DNA from: Plasmodium malariae
Lineage: Eukaryota; Apicomplexa; Aconoidasida; Haemosporida; Plasmodiidae
Assembly (NCBI RefSeq): GCF_900090045.1
Contig: NC_041784.1
Coordinates: forward strand, 596,501 to 660,500
DNA: 64,000 nucleotides
Reading direction: 5' to 3'
The notes under the pieces: generated by a model
Told to the model about the DNA's origin: nothing
What the model saw: only the letters and a program-made list of their open reading frames with translations
The model's database searches: none
Part shown: piece by piece, positions 10,894 through 22,419 of the stretch
Layout of the letters: each line of letters begins with the position of its first letter
How positions within the stretch are numbered: position 1 is the first letter of the stretch
Position numbers and translations under genes: made by a program

Positions 10894-13413
10894 TCATATT
10901 ATAAAGTTGGACAACTCATAATGTTTGTAACTTATTGCACTTTGCAATTTCTGAATATTGTGAATGCTGGAACTGAAGCAGTTTAGCACACTTGCATTTG
11001 CGGGCTCGGAAAAAATGGAGTTTACGTTTTGATTTTTATTTCTTCTACTTTTATTAGATGTTGGGTTACTCTTAAAATAATTTAAAGGGTCTACTACATT
11101 TTCTGCATAATAATATTTCGAATCAAGTACATGCATTGGGATTTCTAACATATTGTTTATAGTTTGAATATAATCACTTTCTTTTATATAAACAGTACAT
11201 CCTTGATACTCTTTCAAATTTCTGTTATTACAATTTTGTCCTCTACTTGGACATGTATGAAACCATACTTTTTCTTCTTGATTTTGTGCACTTAAAACAA
11301 TACATAAGCTATTTTTTCCATCTCTACCTACTCTTCCAATTTTGTGAAAAAATGTATTAATATTATCTGACAAAGTCATAATAATTAAATATCTCAAATT
11401 TTGAATATCAATTCCCCTTGCTGCTACATCAGTACATATTAAAAAACGGACTTCTCCTTTTTTAAAAGCATTCAAATTATTTTTTCTTTCTTCATTTGAC
11501 ATTTTCCCTTTTAAAATAACACAGGAATATTTATTTTCCTTAAGTGATTCAACTGTTCCTTTATATGCTTTTCCATCACCAACAAAATTTAAAAAATTGT
11601 ACACATTATCACAATCTAAATTGGTTCGGCAAAATATAATACCATTTTGCATATTAAATACGTTAATTATATGAATTAATTTTTTTAACTTATTAATTTT
11701 AATGTCTAATGATATCATTTCTTTTCCATCTCTGTTGCAATTTAGCAAATGCACCTTATCTGTATATTCATACAATGCTTTGTTATTCATACTATTAAGT
11801 TTTTCATTATAAATTATGTCCTCATACGTCTTTTCTTCGATGCTTCCCCCTTTACAAGAAAGGTTCGAATTAATGCTAGAATTTTGATCATTTACGTAAT
11901 AGATGCAAACATAAATATGTGAGGGGATATAATTTTTTCCATATTTTAAATCAACAAATAATGGTTTGTTGGTAATTTTATTTATGCAATCTTTTACATT
12001 CTTGTCTTGTAATGTTGCTGAGAAGAAGCAGGTTTGTACATGTTGACTGTTCCTCATGCAAACATCTTTTATTTCCAAAACAGACTTTTCATCCGTATTT
12101 ATAAGTTCATCTGCTTCGTCTAAAATTAATAATCTTACGTCATTCACATTGATGTTATTTTTTTTTAAATATTCCATTAGTTTAAAACAAGTACATACAA
12201 CAATATTATACGCAGAATTTCTTTTTTCCTTCATAGGTGGTCCTCCTCCAACTAGTAATCCTACATTTATAGAACAACCACTAAAGCATTGGGCATAGAT
12301 CAAATAGTTATTATACGTTTGCATTGCTAAATCTCTCGTTGGGACTAATACTATGCAGTACAGTTTGTTTTTATTTGTTTCATCAATATTTACCTTCTTA
12401 CTCGTGTTATTACTGATACTTATATTGGTAATACCACCATCATTAGTACTACTACCACAAATGCTTCTATTATTTGTATTTCTATTACCATGATCATACT
12501 GAACCTCACTCTCCCTCCTATTTCCATCTGTTGACATGTCAAGATATATTGTCCTTCTGCAGTCACTATCTTCTTTTCTTGTATTTATAATATCGTTTAA
12601 TTCTTTGTACAAGGAGGAGTCTACATATTTTAAATTTTTAAAATGAAATTTTATATGGAAGTATTTTCCACATACATATGGAAAAAATGGTATATCATTG
12701 TATTTATAAAATATTTTGAAAGCATTTCCTAAGAATTTCCCATTCTTTTTAAAAGCAATAATATTTGAATTTTTGTTTATTAAACATGTAATTATATCAT
12801 TGGTAGAAAAAAAATCTCCATAGTTTTCTTGCCTGTTATTAGTATACTTACACCCATTGCTACAATAAGTATAATTATATCTTGACGTTTCTTTTACTAA
12901 TGATGGACAAAAACCAATGTTAATAAAACTTCTTTGCAAAATTTCTACTTCAAAAGCATATAGTCCATTTACAATTTCACACTCCACTTTTATCTCTTCA
13001 AAATAGTTCGAATTATTGCTAGTACTTAATAATATACATTCATTTGTATCCTCCATAATTCTAACCTTAGAATTACTATTGTTTAAAGACCTTATTATTA
13101 ATTCCTTATTACCATTTTTATCATCCTCCTTCAAACTTTTATGATGAATATTTTCCTTATTCCCATTATTGTAATCACTACTATTTATTTCATACGTGCC
13201 AATGTTTCTCAATAATTCGTGTACAATTTGTAATGAGGACACAATGAAACTTAGCGTTTTTCCTGTACCCGTTTCGGCACATGCACACAAATCTCCTCCA
13301 CCTAAAATCAAAGGAATTGATTCTTGCTGAATAGCTGTTGGCAAATCTATCCCATTTGTTTCTAACAACTCGCATAAAGTGCTATCTAAACCTAGTTCTT
13401 CAAAAGCCGACAT
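10894..13413 (-). CDS. DDX1: ATP-dependent RNA helicase DDX1 (DEAD box with SPRY insert)
   Basis: A single exon of 839 residues starting at MSAFEELGL. Helicase motifs in order: Q motif (PTAIQQESIPLIL), motif I AETGTGKT (about residues 46-53), Ia PTRDLAMQ (about 358), II DEAD (about 432), III SAT (about 466), RecA2 entry GIIFCRT (about 590), and VI HKIGRVGRDG (about 693). A SPRY domain is inserted between motifs I and Ia (roughly residues 134-255, with the FEVEILQ and IGFCP segments). That architecture is diagnostic of DDX1. Asn/Ser-rich spacers flank the SPRY insert. In animals DDX1 works in the tRNA-ligase complex, RNA 3'-end processing and DNA-break-associated RNA clearance; its role in malaria parasites is inferred only. 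The C-terminal 80 residues are poorly conserved and basic. Confidence 0.95.
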   Translation of the reverse strand: MSAFEELGLDSTLCELLETNGIDLPTAIQQESIPLILGGGDLCACAETGTGKTLSFIVSSLQIVHELLRNIGTYEINSSDYNNGNKENIHHKSLKEDDKNGNKELIIRSLNNSNSKVRIMEDTNECILLSTSNNSNYFEEIKVECEIVNGLYAFEVEILQRSFINIGFCPSLVKETSRYNYTYCSNGCKYTNNRQENYGDFFSTNDIITCLINKNSNIIAFKKNGKFLGNAFKIFYKYNDIPFFPYVCGKYFHIKFHFKNLKYVDSSLYKELNDIINTRKEDSDCRRTIYLDMSTDGNRRESEVQYDHGNRNTNNRSICGSSTNDGGITNISISNNTSKKVNIDETNKNKLYCIVLVPTRDLAMQTYNNYLIYAQCFSGCSINVGLLVGGGPPMKEKRNSAYNIVVCTCFKLMEYLKKNNINVNDVRLLILDEADELINTDEKSVLEIKDVCMRNSQHVQTCFFSATLQDKNVKDCINKITNKPLFVDLKYGKNYIPSHIYVCIYYVNDQNSSINSNLSCKGGSIEEKTYEDIIYNEKLNSMNNKALYEYTDKVHLLNCNRDGKEMISLDIKINKLKKLIHIINVFNMQNGIIFCRTNLDCDNVYNFLNFVGDGKAYKGTVESLKENKYSCVILKGKMSNEERKNNLNAFKKGEVRFLICTDVAARGIDIQNLRYLIIMTLSDNINTFFHKIGRVGRDGKNSLCIVLSAQNQEEKVWFHTCPSRGQNCNNRNLKEYQGCTVYIKESDYIQTINNMLEIPMHVLDSKYYYAENVVDPLNYFKSNPTSNKSRRNKNQNVNSIFSEPANASVLNCFSSSIHNIQKLQSAISYKHYELSNFII

Positions 13414-13473
13414 CGTTCAGGCGTTTATAGGCCCACGTGCGCCTGGCACATATATATATATATATATATATAT

Positions 13474-13509
<36 letters not shown>

Positions 13510-15717
13510 AGGGAGAGAGAGCTGTTAGCGATGCTACAAGAACAGGAAAAAAAGCAAGTCGCAGAAAAAGGGGCAGAAGAAAATTCTCAATAAATAATTC
13601 TACTAAGAATTTATTTTTTGTGTGATGTAATATATAAAGAATAAATAGTACACTATTACAATGCTAAGAAGTGTAAAAATGCTGATAATGGAACTACACA
13701 TAAATATAAATACTTATATCTACATCTTTATCTATCTATCTATATATATATATATTTAAAACGTAAAAATGATACTTTCCACCGTAAAGTCTATATAGTA
13801 CAAATGGTAATATTTACATAAATCTATGATAAGAAAAAGTTAATTCTTTAATTTAATAATGTTTATTTTCAGCAATATGAGCTCACTTTATTAACTTTTC
13901 GTAGGTATGACACACCCCTATATATTAACCCTTTGTACTGCATTCATGTACAAATGAACAATTTCTTGCTCTTACCATATATAATTTTTTATACCCGTAA
14001 GTGTGAAGTATTATTTGCTTGTATGTTTGTATGACTGTTTGATTATTCACTTATTTTTTATGTACTTAAAAATTAATTCTTAGGTATGAGAGAATTATTT
14101 ACCTTAATTAGTTAATTTATCCTCATTTGCATTTTTTTTCCCTTTATTATAAACTCCGAAAAGGTGCAAAAAAAAAAATCTGCAAAAGGATGTTTTCGAT
14201 ATAAGAAAAAACACTTATTTATTTAATTATTTATTTTTTTATTTCATTTTTTCCTTTTTTGGCAAATATATATAATAATGAAAGAGAAGGAACGCTTCCT
14301 TTCATTAAAAAAAAAATAATACTAAATAGATCTTAATGGACGGTGTAAGAACATTTTGATTCTTTGCATTTTTATAATATTTTTTTTTATTATAATGTTA
14401 TATTTTTTTTTTTCACGATGAAACATTAAATTAATAAACTGCAAAACATATTAATCTTCAAAACAATCTCACTTTTAAGTAAACAAAAATAGTGAAGAAC
14501 ATTTTATATAAGAGCGGTCTCCCACATTTTTATGCCACATATTTTATATGCTTCTTTGTTTTATATATTGCTTTACGGGTCGTATAACTGTACAAGAGTG
14601 AGGAAAAAGTAATAAATACACATACGGAACTGTTAAATTTCACCTTATACATATATATGTGCATTTACACACATATACATGTATATATGTTTGTATTTGC
14701 ATTTGCTCTCATCGTTTTTCAAACACACATCCCTTCTTTTATTGGTAAAAATTAAGCGTAGAATTTGTTATATACATTTTACTAGGTTATATATTTTCCC
14801 GTTATATTTTACAGAGCATTTAAAAACAAATAAAAAAGTGAGGAGGAGGAAATGCTCCTTTCCAATTAGTTATATATCTTAATGTAAAATAGTGTTGCAC
14901 TTCTCTTTGCTTTGTCCATTTTTTTTTTTTTTTTATTCGTAAAGACAATTTTAACGAATGTTTTCTTATTATAATAAAATATTTCTTTCAAATATTATAC
15001 ATCTCATCATTTTCTTTTAAGATTACAAAAAAAAAAGAAAAGATATAATATGATAAAAATAATGCACAAGTCAGTAATATTATACGGCAAAATTTTGTGT
15101 ACATGTAAAAAGAAAACTAATTTAACCCATAACAAAGTAGCAAGAGCAAAATTTTACTTGAAATAAAGCCTCAATCTTTTTTTTTCCGTGCATGCAAAAA
15201 AAAAAAAAAAAGAAAGAAAACGAACAAAAAGGAACACAGATTTATGTGATAACATACTTTTTTCCTGTTCTTATTACGTCTGTTTGAGCTTTTTGCATTT
15301 TACTAACATCATATATATATATATTTATTATTTTTTTTTTAATTATTAATAATTATTGGTCTATTTCGAGATAGAATATAAAAAAAATAAAATAAAGGTA
15401 CAAACGAAACTTAATTTCTTATTTTCTGAAATAAGTATAAACAAAATGTATACTGAATTGTACATAATTAAAGAATAATATAGGTAATTCTTTTTTTATC
15501 TTTTTTTTATTAAAGTGTAGTAGCTGAAAAGAGCATGAACAGATGTAAAGAGTGATATACGAGAAAAAACGAAAAATATACAGACATATGTATAAGCATA
15601 TACACATATATATATATATATTATTACATAAGTGTATACACTTATGTACTTACATATAACACTCACATCTGAATAGTTATAAAGAGTATTAGTTTTCTAA
15701 ACTAATTATTTATAAAA
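13414..15717. other. divergent intergenic region between DDX1 (-) and the small plus-strand gene
   Basis: About 2.3 kb without a credible gene. It holds the promoters of both flanking genes, several poly-T/A runs (14365-14415, 14920-14935, 15196-15211) and TA microsatellites. A frame at 14679-14882 is AT-driven with no recognisable protein, so it is not called. Confidence 0.6.
13448..13508. repeat. (TA)n followed by (GATA)n microsatellite upstream of DDX1
   Basis: About 13 TA units run directly into eight or nine GATA units, ending roughly 35 bases from the DDX1 start codon, so the tract probably lies in the 5' leader or core promoter. A matching TATC/TA stretch occurs near 13728-13755. Confidence 0.85.
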
Positions 15718-15996
15718 ATGAAGTATAATACCTTTAACGAAATAAATTCAGAAATTAGTATAAATGAAGACGTAACCTTTTCAAGTGATGAGACTGTAGA
15801 CCCAACTTTAATAAAAGGAAGACATATAATACACCACAAGCGGGCAAATGAAAACTTTGCTTTTATTCCAAATGATTTAACTGTAAAAGGAGAAACAGAA
15901 AATTTGCAAGAACAACTGTCAGTTCTAGATGACTTCAAAATTATATTGTTTGGATGCATTGGAATAAGAACTTACAAAATATTTTCCTATGTATAA
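15718..15996 (+). CDS. small protein, unknown function (92 residues, or about 103 if spliced)
   Basis: I do not recognise it. The ATG follows an A-rich context. The frame encodes a polar N-terminal two thirds with balanced composition and no Asn runs (e.g. DPTLIKGRHIIHHKRANENFA), which is unlike random AT-rich frames. It ends in a hydrophobic stretch, FKIILFGCIGIRTYKIF. The frame closes two codons after a possible GTATAA donor (15991). A strong pyrimidine tract plus TAG acceptor at 16135 would extend it in phase by CVLICILLNRFS (stop at 16172-16174), giving a more hydrophobic tail. A tail-anchored or small membrane protein is therefore possible. There is no close same-strand neighbour: its start faces that of DDX1. 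Confidence 0.5.
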   Translation: MKYNTFNEINSEISINEDVTFSSDETVDPTLIKGRHIIHHKRANENFAFIPNDLTVKGETENLQEQLSVLDDFKIILFGCIGIRTYKIFSYV

Positions 15997-16430
15997 AGAG
16001 GAGCGGAAGAGAAATTGAGGGCAAAAAAAAATTAAATAAATGAAATAAAGCAAAACTGAATAAAACAATATATAAAATGCTGCTTACCATATATACGTGC
16101 TTCATTTTTTTTTTTTTTTTGTTTAATTTATGTAGTGCGTTTTAATATGTATTTTATTAAACCGATTTTCGTAATGTTCTTATAAGTTTACACATATATA
16201 TATATATGTTGTATATGTACATTTGTATATTCACATACACATTTATACAGACTTGATGCATGTATTTTTTTCTTTTGCGTACCATATATCATTTTACATT
16301 ATTCTTTTAACATTCCATTGTTTAACCTTTTAAACAACGGCAAATACTGTTTATTCATACATAAAAAATTATTAAAGAAAAACAAATATGAATGGAATGT
16401 GTACCTTTATTATTAACACAAACATATACA

Positions 16431-16465
<35 letters not shown>

Positions 16466-16511
16466 TAATTATTATTAGCTTGTTATTATTTTAAAGAAGA
16501 AAAATAAAAAA
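15997..16511. other. convergent 3' region with a long poly-A tract
   Basis: The space between the small plus-strand gene and the pseudouridine synthase stop. It contains the optional exon noted for the small gene, a TA microsatellite near 16190-16207 and about 30 consecutive A at 16432-16461. Nothing else is recognisable. Confidence 0.6.
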
Positions 16512-18266
16512 TTATCCCCAATTAAATTTATTAACACTGTCATGAATATCATCGAATAAATCATTAGGATCTTTATATTTCTCATTTTTTACCAAGTAAA
16601 TTGAATTTTTATTTATTAAATGATCGTTTATAAAGCGGTCTGATACGTTAATAGTTTCTATTTTTTTCGAGTTCAAATCTATACTATTTATATCCATTCT
16701 CTCAGTTTCATTTTGTATGCTATTTCTAGGTATATCATCAATTTCATTTTTTACGTGAACTTGTCTCTTCTCAATATTATTATTCACATTTTGCAGTTTA
16801 ACACACTTTGCATTTTTTGCTCCTTCAGTATTTTGTAATGTTAAAGAATTGTGTAACAATTTGTCGTATTTTATTTTGTTTAATTTTTTATTTATTTTTC
16901 TTATGTTTTTGTTTATATTTTTGACATTGTAATTAATAAAATTAGTATTAATTAAATCGTTGTTTTTTAAAACACATTGCTCAAAAGTTCTTTTCTCTTC
17001 ATTAACAAATTTACTTAATTCATCATCACAAATTATGTAATCCTTATCAAATATTTTATTTTCCAAAATGTTAATATTTTCACTTTTTTCTAATTTTTTA
17101 ATCTCATTATCATTTTTTAGTATAATCCAACAATGCAACATCATCCTTTCAATTTCAATTTTTTTTACATCTCTTTTTTCAGTAACCTCATTATCATATT
17201 TTTTATTACAATCCTCATAATTATTGTTTATTTCCACATTACTACTACACGTTGAATAATTACTATAATTAATTTTATATTTATTAGTTATCATATCTTC
17301 AAAATAAGTTTCATCCCCAACAATGCCACTACCTAGGCATAAGGCATGTAATCTGAGTTGATGCCTCCTACCTGTTATTGTTCTTAGTTCACATAGAGTA
17401 ACTTTCGCATTATTTAAATAACAATGTTTGTACGGATAAATTAGACTATAACAATATTTTCCATTATCATAATAATCATTATAATTATAACATAACTTCA
17501 TTTTAAACTCATTTTTAATTTTACTTATTGGTGTGTTTACATGCAAAACGTCTAGCGGCAAATGGTCATACAATATAGCTAGATATATTTTGCTTATATT
17601 CTTGCATTCTATATTGTAATTTAAAACATTGGAACTTAGTCTATCCTTCGCTATAATTAAAAGACCGCTCGTGGCATAGTCCAGCTGACCACATATTCTA
17701 CAGGATGAAAAAAAAAAAAAGAAAATACATATAACACAAGACATATAACATATAACAAGTAGCATTTAATATATGGCGCATAATACTCATCATGCAGCAG
17801 TTTTCTCATTACACATGACATTTATCATCAACCATTTAACACATTACATGTAATATTAACATCCCGCAGTTTCAAAATTTACAACTCAGAATAATGGGCG
17901 TAATAATTATAATACTATATATGTTTCACTATACCTCATAACACCCAAATTTTTCCTTTTTTGTCGAAGTAAAGTTTCTACAGATGGGTACATGCTATCA
18001 TACTTCCCCTTTTCCAATTTAATATCATATGGTTTATTTAAAACTAGGAAAAAATTATTTTCATATACTATTTTTAAATTGTGTCCTTTGTAACTTTTAT
18101 ATGTGCCAGCATTATTAATAATACCATCCTCCTCCTTCATAATTTTACCCTTCCTTATAACGAACTTATTTTCTAAGGAGCAAAATCCACTTTTTTTAAA
18201 CAGAAATAAAGCCTTCCCTTCTTTATAATGATTTGATACATTATTTAAAATTCTACTAAAATTCAT
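16512..18266 (-). CDS. RluA-family RNA pseudouridine synthase
   Basis: Two exons, 18266-17935 and 17697-16512, joined in phase 2 (GAG|GTATAG donor, CTGTAG acceptor) to give about 505 residues. The N-terminal part has the family strand ending in FFLVLNKPYDI. The join creates R-I-C-GQLDYATSGLLIIAK, the catalytic motif, with Asp about residue 117 as the nucleophile. Exon 2 then has the third conserved block, GRRHQLRLHALCLGSGIVGD. The GQLDYATSG form resembles the RPUSD1 branch rather than bacterial HRLDKDTSG. After the core come Asn/Lys-rich inserts and about 170 poorly conserved C-terminal residues. Enzymes of this type isomerise uridine in tRNA, rRNA or organellar RNA; the target here cannot be told. 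There is no clear signal sequence, though the basic N terminus could allow mitochondrial import. Confidence 0.9.
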
Positions 18267-18847
18267 TTTTCATTTTTTTTTTTTTTAAAAAAGTATCACT
18301 CTTTTGGCTATTTTCTGACTTGCTCATATTTTTCACAAAAAAGGGTAAATTTAATTTTTTTTGGAAAAAGGCTCTCCACACTGAACATATATATTTATAT
18401 ATATGCGTATGTATTATGCAAAAATATATTTATTATTATGCGTATATTTATCCGTACAAAATATTCAAACATCTAATGTGTTAAAATAATATTTGTAGCA
18501 ACGCATGTTCTTATTTTATTTCATTTTAAACTAATTAGTTTCTCCTCCCTTTTTTACGTTCCTTATACATGTAATAAGTTTCATACTTTTTTTTTATTGT
18601 ATTCTCCTTTTAAATTTATATACCTCGCTGTTTTCTTCTTTTTTTTCTTTTTCCAATCGTACTTTGCACTTCTGCTAAAAGAGGATGTAGAGTTCTATTC
18701 GAATTTTACATTACGATTGTCACTCTCCGATAAAATCGCAAAAAATCGCAGCAATTACACATTCGTAATATAAACAAATAAAAAGATTTACTAGTGAAAA
18801 AAAAAAATATATGTAAGCAAGAAAATAATGTTACAATATTATTTACT

Positions 18848-18878
<31 letters not shown>

Positions 18879-18980
18879 CGTGAAATATTCTCTTTCCTCA
18901 ATATATAATTTAACGTTAAAAAAAAAGAAAAACATGTAAAGAGTAGCACATAAAAAGATAAACAATACAATTTAAAGATT
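18267..18980. other. divergent promoter region, pseudouridine synthase and LON-domain gene
   Basis: About 0.7 kb shared by two genes transcribed outward. It has an A run of about 25 near 18855-18878 and TA-rich DNA near 18390-18440. No reading frame is called. Confidence 0.6.
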
Positions 18981-20546
18981 ATGTTTAAAAGCAACAAATT
19001 GCTACTTCTTTTTTTCATCTTCTTGAACATTGGAAAAAGTAAAAAGACCAAAAATAATTTATACTACAATTTTCTGGGCTCAGTTAATGAACAGTTAATA
19101 AATAATGACTATATTTTTTCCCATCGTAAACAAAAAAATGAAGTAGGTAAAGGTACACCAAAAAATAAACCAGGAACATATTTCTTAAAGTATAGCAACA
19201 AAAATACCAATAGATTAAATTATTATAAAACAGTGGGAAGCAACAATGACAAAACGAGCAAAATAAAAAGTACCCTATGTGAAACACGCAACGAAGAAGG
19301 TCTTAACAAAGGTAATAATAATGTAAAAAATGTAGAACTAAAAGAGGCATCTTTATCAGATAGAACAGAAATTTTAAGCGAAGAAACCCAAACTATTAAC
19401 AAGAATGAAGAATTCAAACCTAATATTTTTGATTATGATATTAAAAATCAGTTAGATAAAGAAATAATAGCACGAAAACTAGAAGATCAAAAGAATGAAG
19501 TTATAAAAAAAGTAAAATTGCCAATAATAGGAACACAATTGAAACCATCGGGGGGCTTTACAAAAGAAATTTTAAGTATAATAAGAGATAGTAATAACTA
19601 TATTAATGTAGTTAATGAAGAAATTATAAAAGATAAAATAGATAAAAAAATAAGTGGTAATGATTTATCCTTTTTTGATACAGATGAAACATTAGAACAA
19701 CATGAGATTAAGTACCTAAATAAAATATATGATAACAACCATGTTTTGAATATTTATAATTTTCTTTTAGTATGGAAAGAAAAAAAGAATCTAGACTTAT
19801 CTGTCTTTGTTTCCAAAATTACAGAAAATTCGAATCTCCTTCCAGGGGAAAGGACAGTAATTAAATTTTCTGAAGTTGAAAAAGTTGAATTTTTAAAAAA
19901 AATTAAAAAAAATAGAAATGTATGTGTAGCTATGATTTTTGTTGACAACAAAAGTAGAAGAAGCGATGAAAAAGCAATTAATCATAACATGTTCCCAATT
20001 GGAATCCTTGCACACCCATTAGATATTTCATTATTAGATAAGAGTGGTGAAATATCTGTGTTAAATTTATACCGATTTAAAATTAATAGTTATAATGTTA
20101 CGAATACTGATTTTCTTGTAAACGCAGAACTTTTTGTTGACAGTAACACATCTTTAAAAAATTCTGAATTAACACAAGAAAATAAGAAAATTATTATAAA
20201 TATGTATGATAAAATATTAGATCTTAAAATGAGATATAATGAAAAAATTGGAGAAACTACAGAAAATGAAAAATTAAAACACCTTGAGAAAATAATGGAG
20301 AGAATTGATGAATATGTTAATGTCCTAAACATAAATAAATCAATTGATTTTAGAGATAATAAACTAAACTTTTATACCTCATTATATTTAGAATACTTTT
20401 CCTTTTTACCCTTAGATATACATGCTAATGTACACACAAAATTGCAAATGATGTATACCGACAACACAGAATTGCGTCTGCATAATGTCAAAACATTTCT
20501 GATGCAAATTTATGACGACTTAAAAAGCAAGTTAAAAGGCCTTTAG
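18981..20546 (+). CDS. secretory-pathway/apicoplast-type protein with a stand-alone LON substrate-binding domain
   Basis: A single exon of 521 residues. Residues 1-19 (MFKSNKLLLLFFIFLNIGKS) form a hydrophobic signal peptide. A Lys/Asn-rich, acid-poor stretch of over 100 residues follows, like a plastid transit region. From about residue 175 to 400 the sequence follows the LON N-terminal domain: an LP-I-G-T-Q-L-P opening, LPGERTVIKFSEVEKVEFLKKI (the PG..LPL.IFEPRY.E.I region), VCVAMIFVD, then MFPIGILAHPLDIS with the following strand LNLYRFKINSY (the IGT.A.I..V / V.G..R..I region). No Walker motifs or Ser-Lys protease dyad follow, so it is not a Lon protease. Helices fill the C terminus. Plants and some bacteria have similar LON-only proteins of uncertain role. 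Apicoplast location is inferred from the leader alone. Confidence 0.7.
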   Translation: MFKSNKLLLLFFIFLNIGKSKKTKNNLYYNFLGSVNEQLINNDYIFSHRKQKNEVGKGTPKNKPGTYFLKYSNKNTNRLNYYKTVGSNNDKTSKIKSTLCETRNEEGLNKGNNNVKNVELKEASLSDRTEILSEETQTINKNEEFKPNIFDYDIKNQLDKEIIARKLEDQKNEVIKKVKLPIIGTQLKPSGGFTKEILSIIRDSNNYINVVNEEIIKDKIDKKISGNDLSFFDTDETLEQHEIKYLNKIYDNNHVLNIYNFLLVWKEKKNLDLSVFVSKITENSNLLPGERTVIKFSEVEKVEFLKKIKKNRNVCVAMIFVDNKSRRSDEKAINHNMFPIGILAHPLDISLLDKSGEISVLNLYRFKINSYNVTNTDFLVNAELFVDSNTSLKNSELTQENKKIIINMYDKILDLKMRYNEKIGETTENEKLKHLEKIMERIDEYVNVLNINKSIDFRDNKLNFYTSLYLEYFSFLPLDIHANVHTKLQMMYTDNTELRLHNVKTFLMQIYDDLKSKLKGL

Positions 20547-22419
20547 CAAAAAAGAAAAAAATTATTATATTCATTATTATTGCTATAATTGTTATAATAT
20601 CTATTTAATACTAAAAAAAAAAAAACAATAGACCACTTTTTCGTTGGCTTGCGCCATTGAGCATATGAATACTCTTTCGTAGCTAAGTTTTAATATCTCT
20701 TAAATAACCAGTATAACTGATTTATTTTTTATTTTATTTTTTGAATGTCTCATTGTTTTACCTTCATTTCTTTCTTATAATTAAGTTAATGTTACAACGT
20801 AAATTATCCAATTTTTAAACTAGGAACCGGTAAAAATTAGGCATGTTCGCACGATTGCACATATATAAATATATAAACAGAAATATATATATATATATAG
20901 TTAAGCGTATGTATTAACGTTTTCTGATTTTTTTTCTTAAGCTATTTTTATGGACTTTTCTTTTTTAAATAACTTTTGTGCTGAACTTTTTTTTTAAACT
21001 ATTTTTACGAAGACCTATTTTTTCAAAGTATATTCATATTAACATTATTTCGTAAGCTATTGATATAATGACATTTTTTTATGCTTCTTGTTAATTTTTT
21101 TTTTTTTTTTTCTTGTTTAATTAAGTGTAAATTTTTATTTTCAAAAGGATTTAATACATTTGAAATAAGAAAAAATAACAAAATAAAAAAAAAAAAAAAA
21201 AAATCCTTTTTGAAAGTTCTTTTAATTTCAATTAAAGATATTATACGTACGTAGTAGTTTTTACCAGTTCTGAAAATGTAAAAAAGTGCTTTAGATCTTA
21301 CTTTTTTATAAGAAAAAGGGGCTTGTGTGATACTTACATATGTGTATGTGACACACGACGTTTTTTGAATTATCATTATTTTCTTTAAAGCTATGAGTGG
21401 ATGAAATTATTTTTGTTTGAAGTACAACTTTTTCGTTATTCATCATATAAGTACAGTTTTTTTTAAAGTTTGAGTTGATGTGCTTATATATTATTTATAT
21501 GCATACGTATATATATATATATATATATGTACTTAAGTAATTTTTGTTTTTTTTTGTTTTTTATTTTCTCTATTTAAGATTATACCTTATGAACATTTCA
21601 GATATAAAATTAAGTTTCCCACAAATATATATTTTTTATAACGGCATTTTTCCGTGTTACCATGAGCTTCATTGTATATGTCCTTTTTTACTTTTTACGT
21701 ATATTTATTTTCTCCTACACTTTTTTTATTTCTATTTTGTTATTTATAGTATATATGATGATACTGTTTAGTTCATTAGGAATAGAATAAAAAAGTAAAC
21801 TTTTTTTTCCGTAAAAAATGTAATTCATACTTTAAGTAATTTTATTTTTCGTTAATTTATTTTACATTTTTTATTTTACGTTATTTTATTTTGTTTGTTT
21901 GTTTTTTTTTTTTTTTTGTATAAATTAAAAGAATATTGTATGTTCATTAATTATGCATGAACTTCATATTGTTTTATTTTTAATTTATCTTTTAAATACA
22001 TTTTGCGAAAGATTTTTCTTTAAGATTTGAATATAATAATTTTTTCTTTTTTCTCATCTAAACTACATAAGAATTACTTGTACTACTTGTGCATATATAC
22101 ATTTGTATGCTATTTGTAGGTGTTGATGTTATGAAACGAATATAAACTTAGTTACATATATATATAAGTACATACAAGCATGTAAGGTCCAAATATAATT
22201 TTACATATGTACGTAAAATGTGCTTACTTCTGTGGCCTCTAAAACATCATTTCATAAGAGTAGTTGATGTAAAAAAAAAAAAAAAATGCTTATGTAAGAA
22301 CATTATTTATATAACCGCACCCTTTTATTACTTTCGTGTTTGCTAGTTTGCTTTTTTGTTTGGCTGTTCTTATCATTGCTTATTAATATATACGATACAT
22401 AGTTCCCGTTATTTCTCAA
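20547..22419. other. intergenic between the LON-domain gene and the BRAP-like gene
   Basis: About 1.9 kb, extremely AT-rich, with poly-A/T tracts (21094-21112, 21184-21203, 21905-21918, 22271-22286) and a TA run near 21507-21528. It must carry the 3' end of the first gene and the promoter of the second. Frames at 21023-21376, 21544-21771 and 22303-22596 are Phe/Leu/Ile-rich artefacts. Confidence 0.6.

Noticed and set aside
14679..14882. Plus-strand frame of 67 residues in the DDX1 upstream region
   Set aside because: No recognisable protein features; AT-driven composition typical of intergenic DNA here.
18981..20546. A Lon protease
   Set aside because: Only the N-terminal substrate-binding pattern is present; there is no Walker A/B and no Ser-Lys protease domain.
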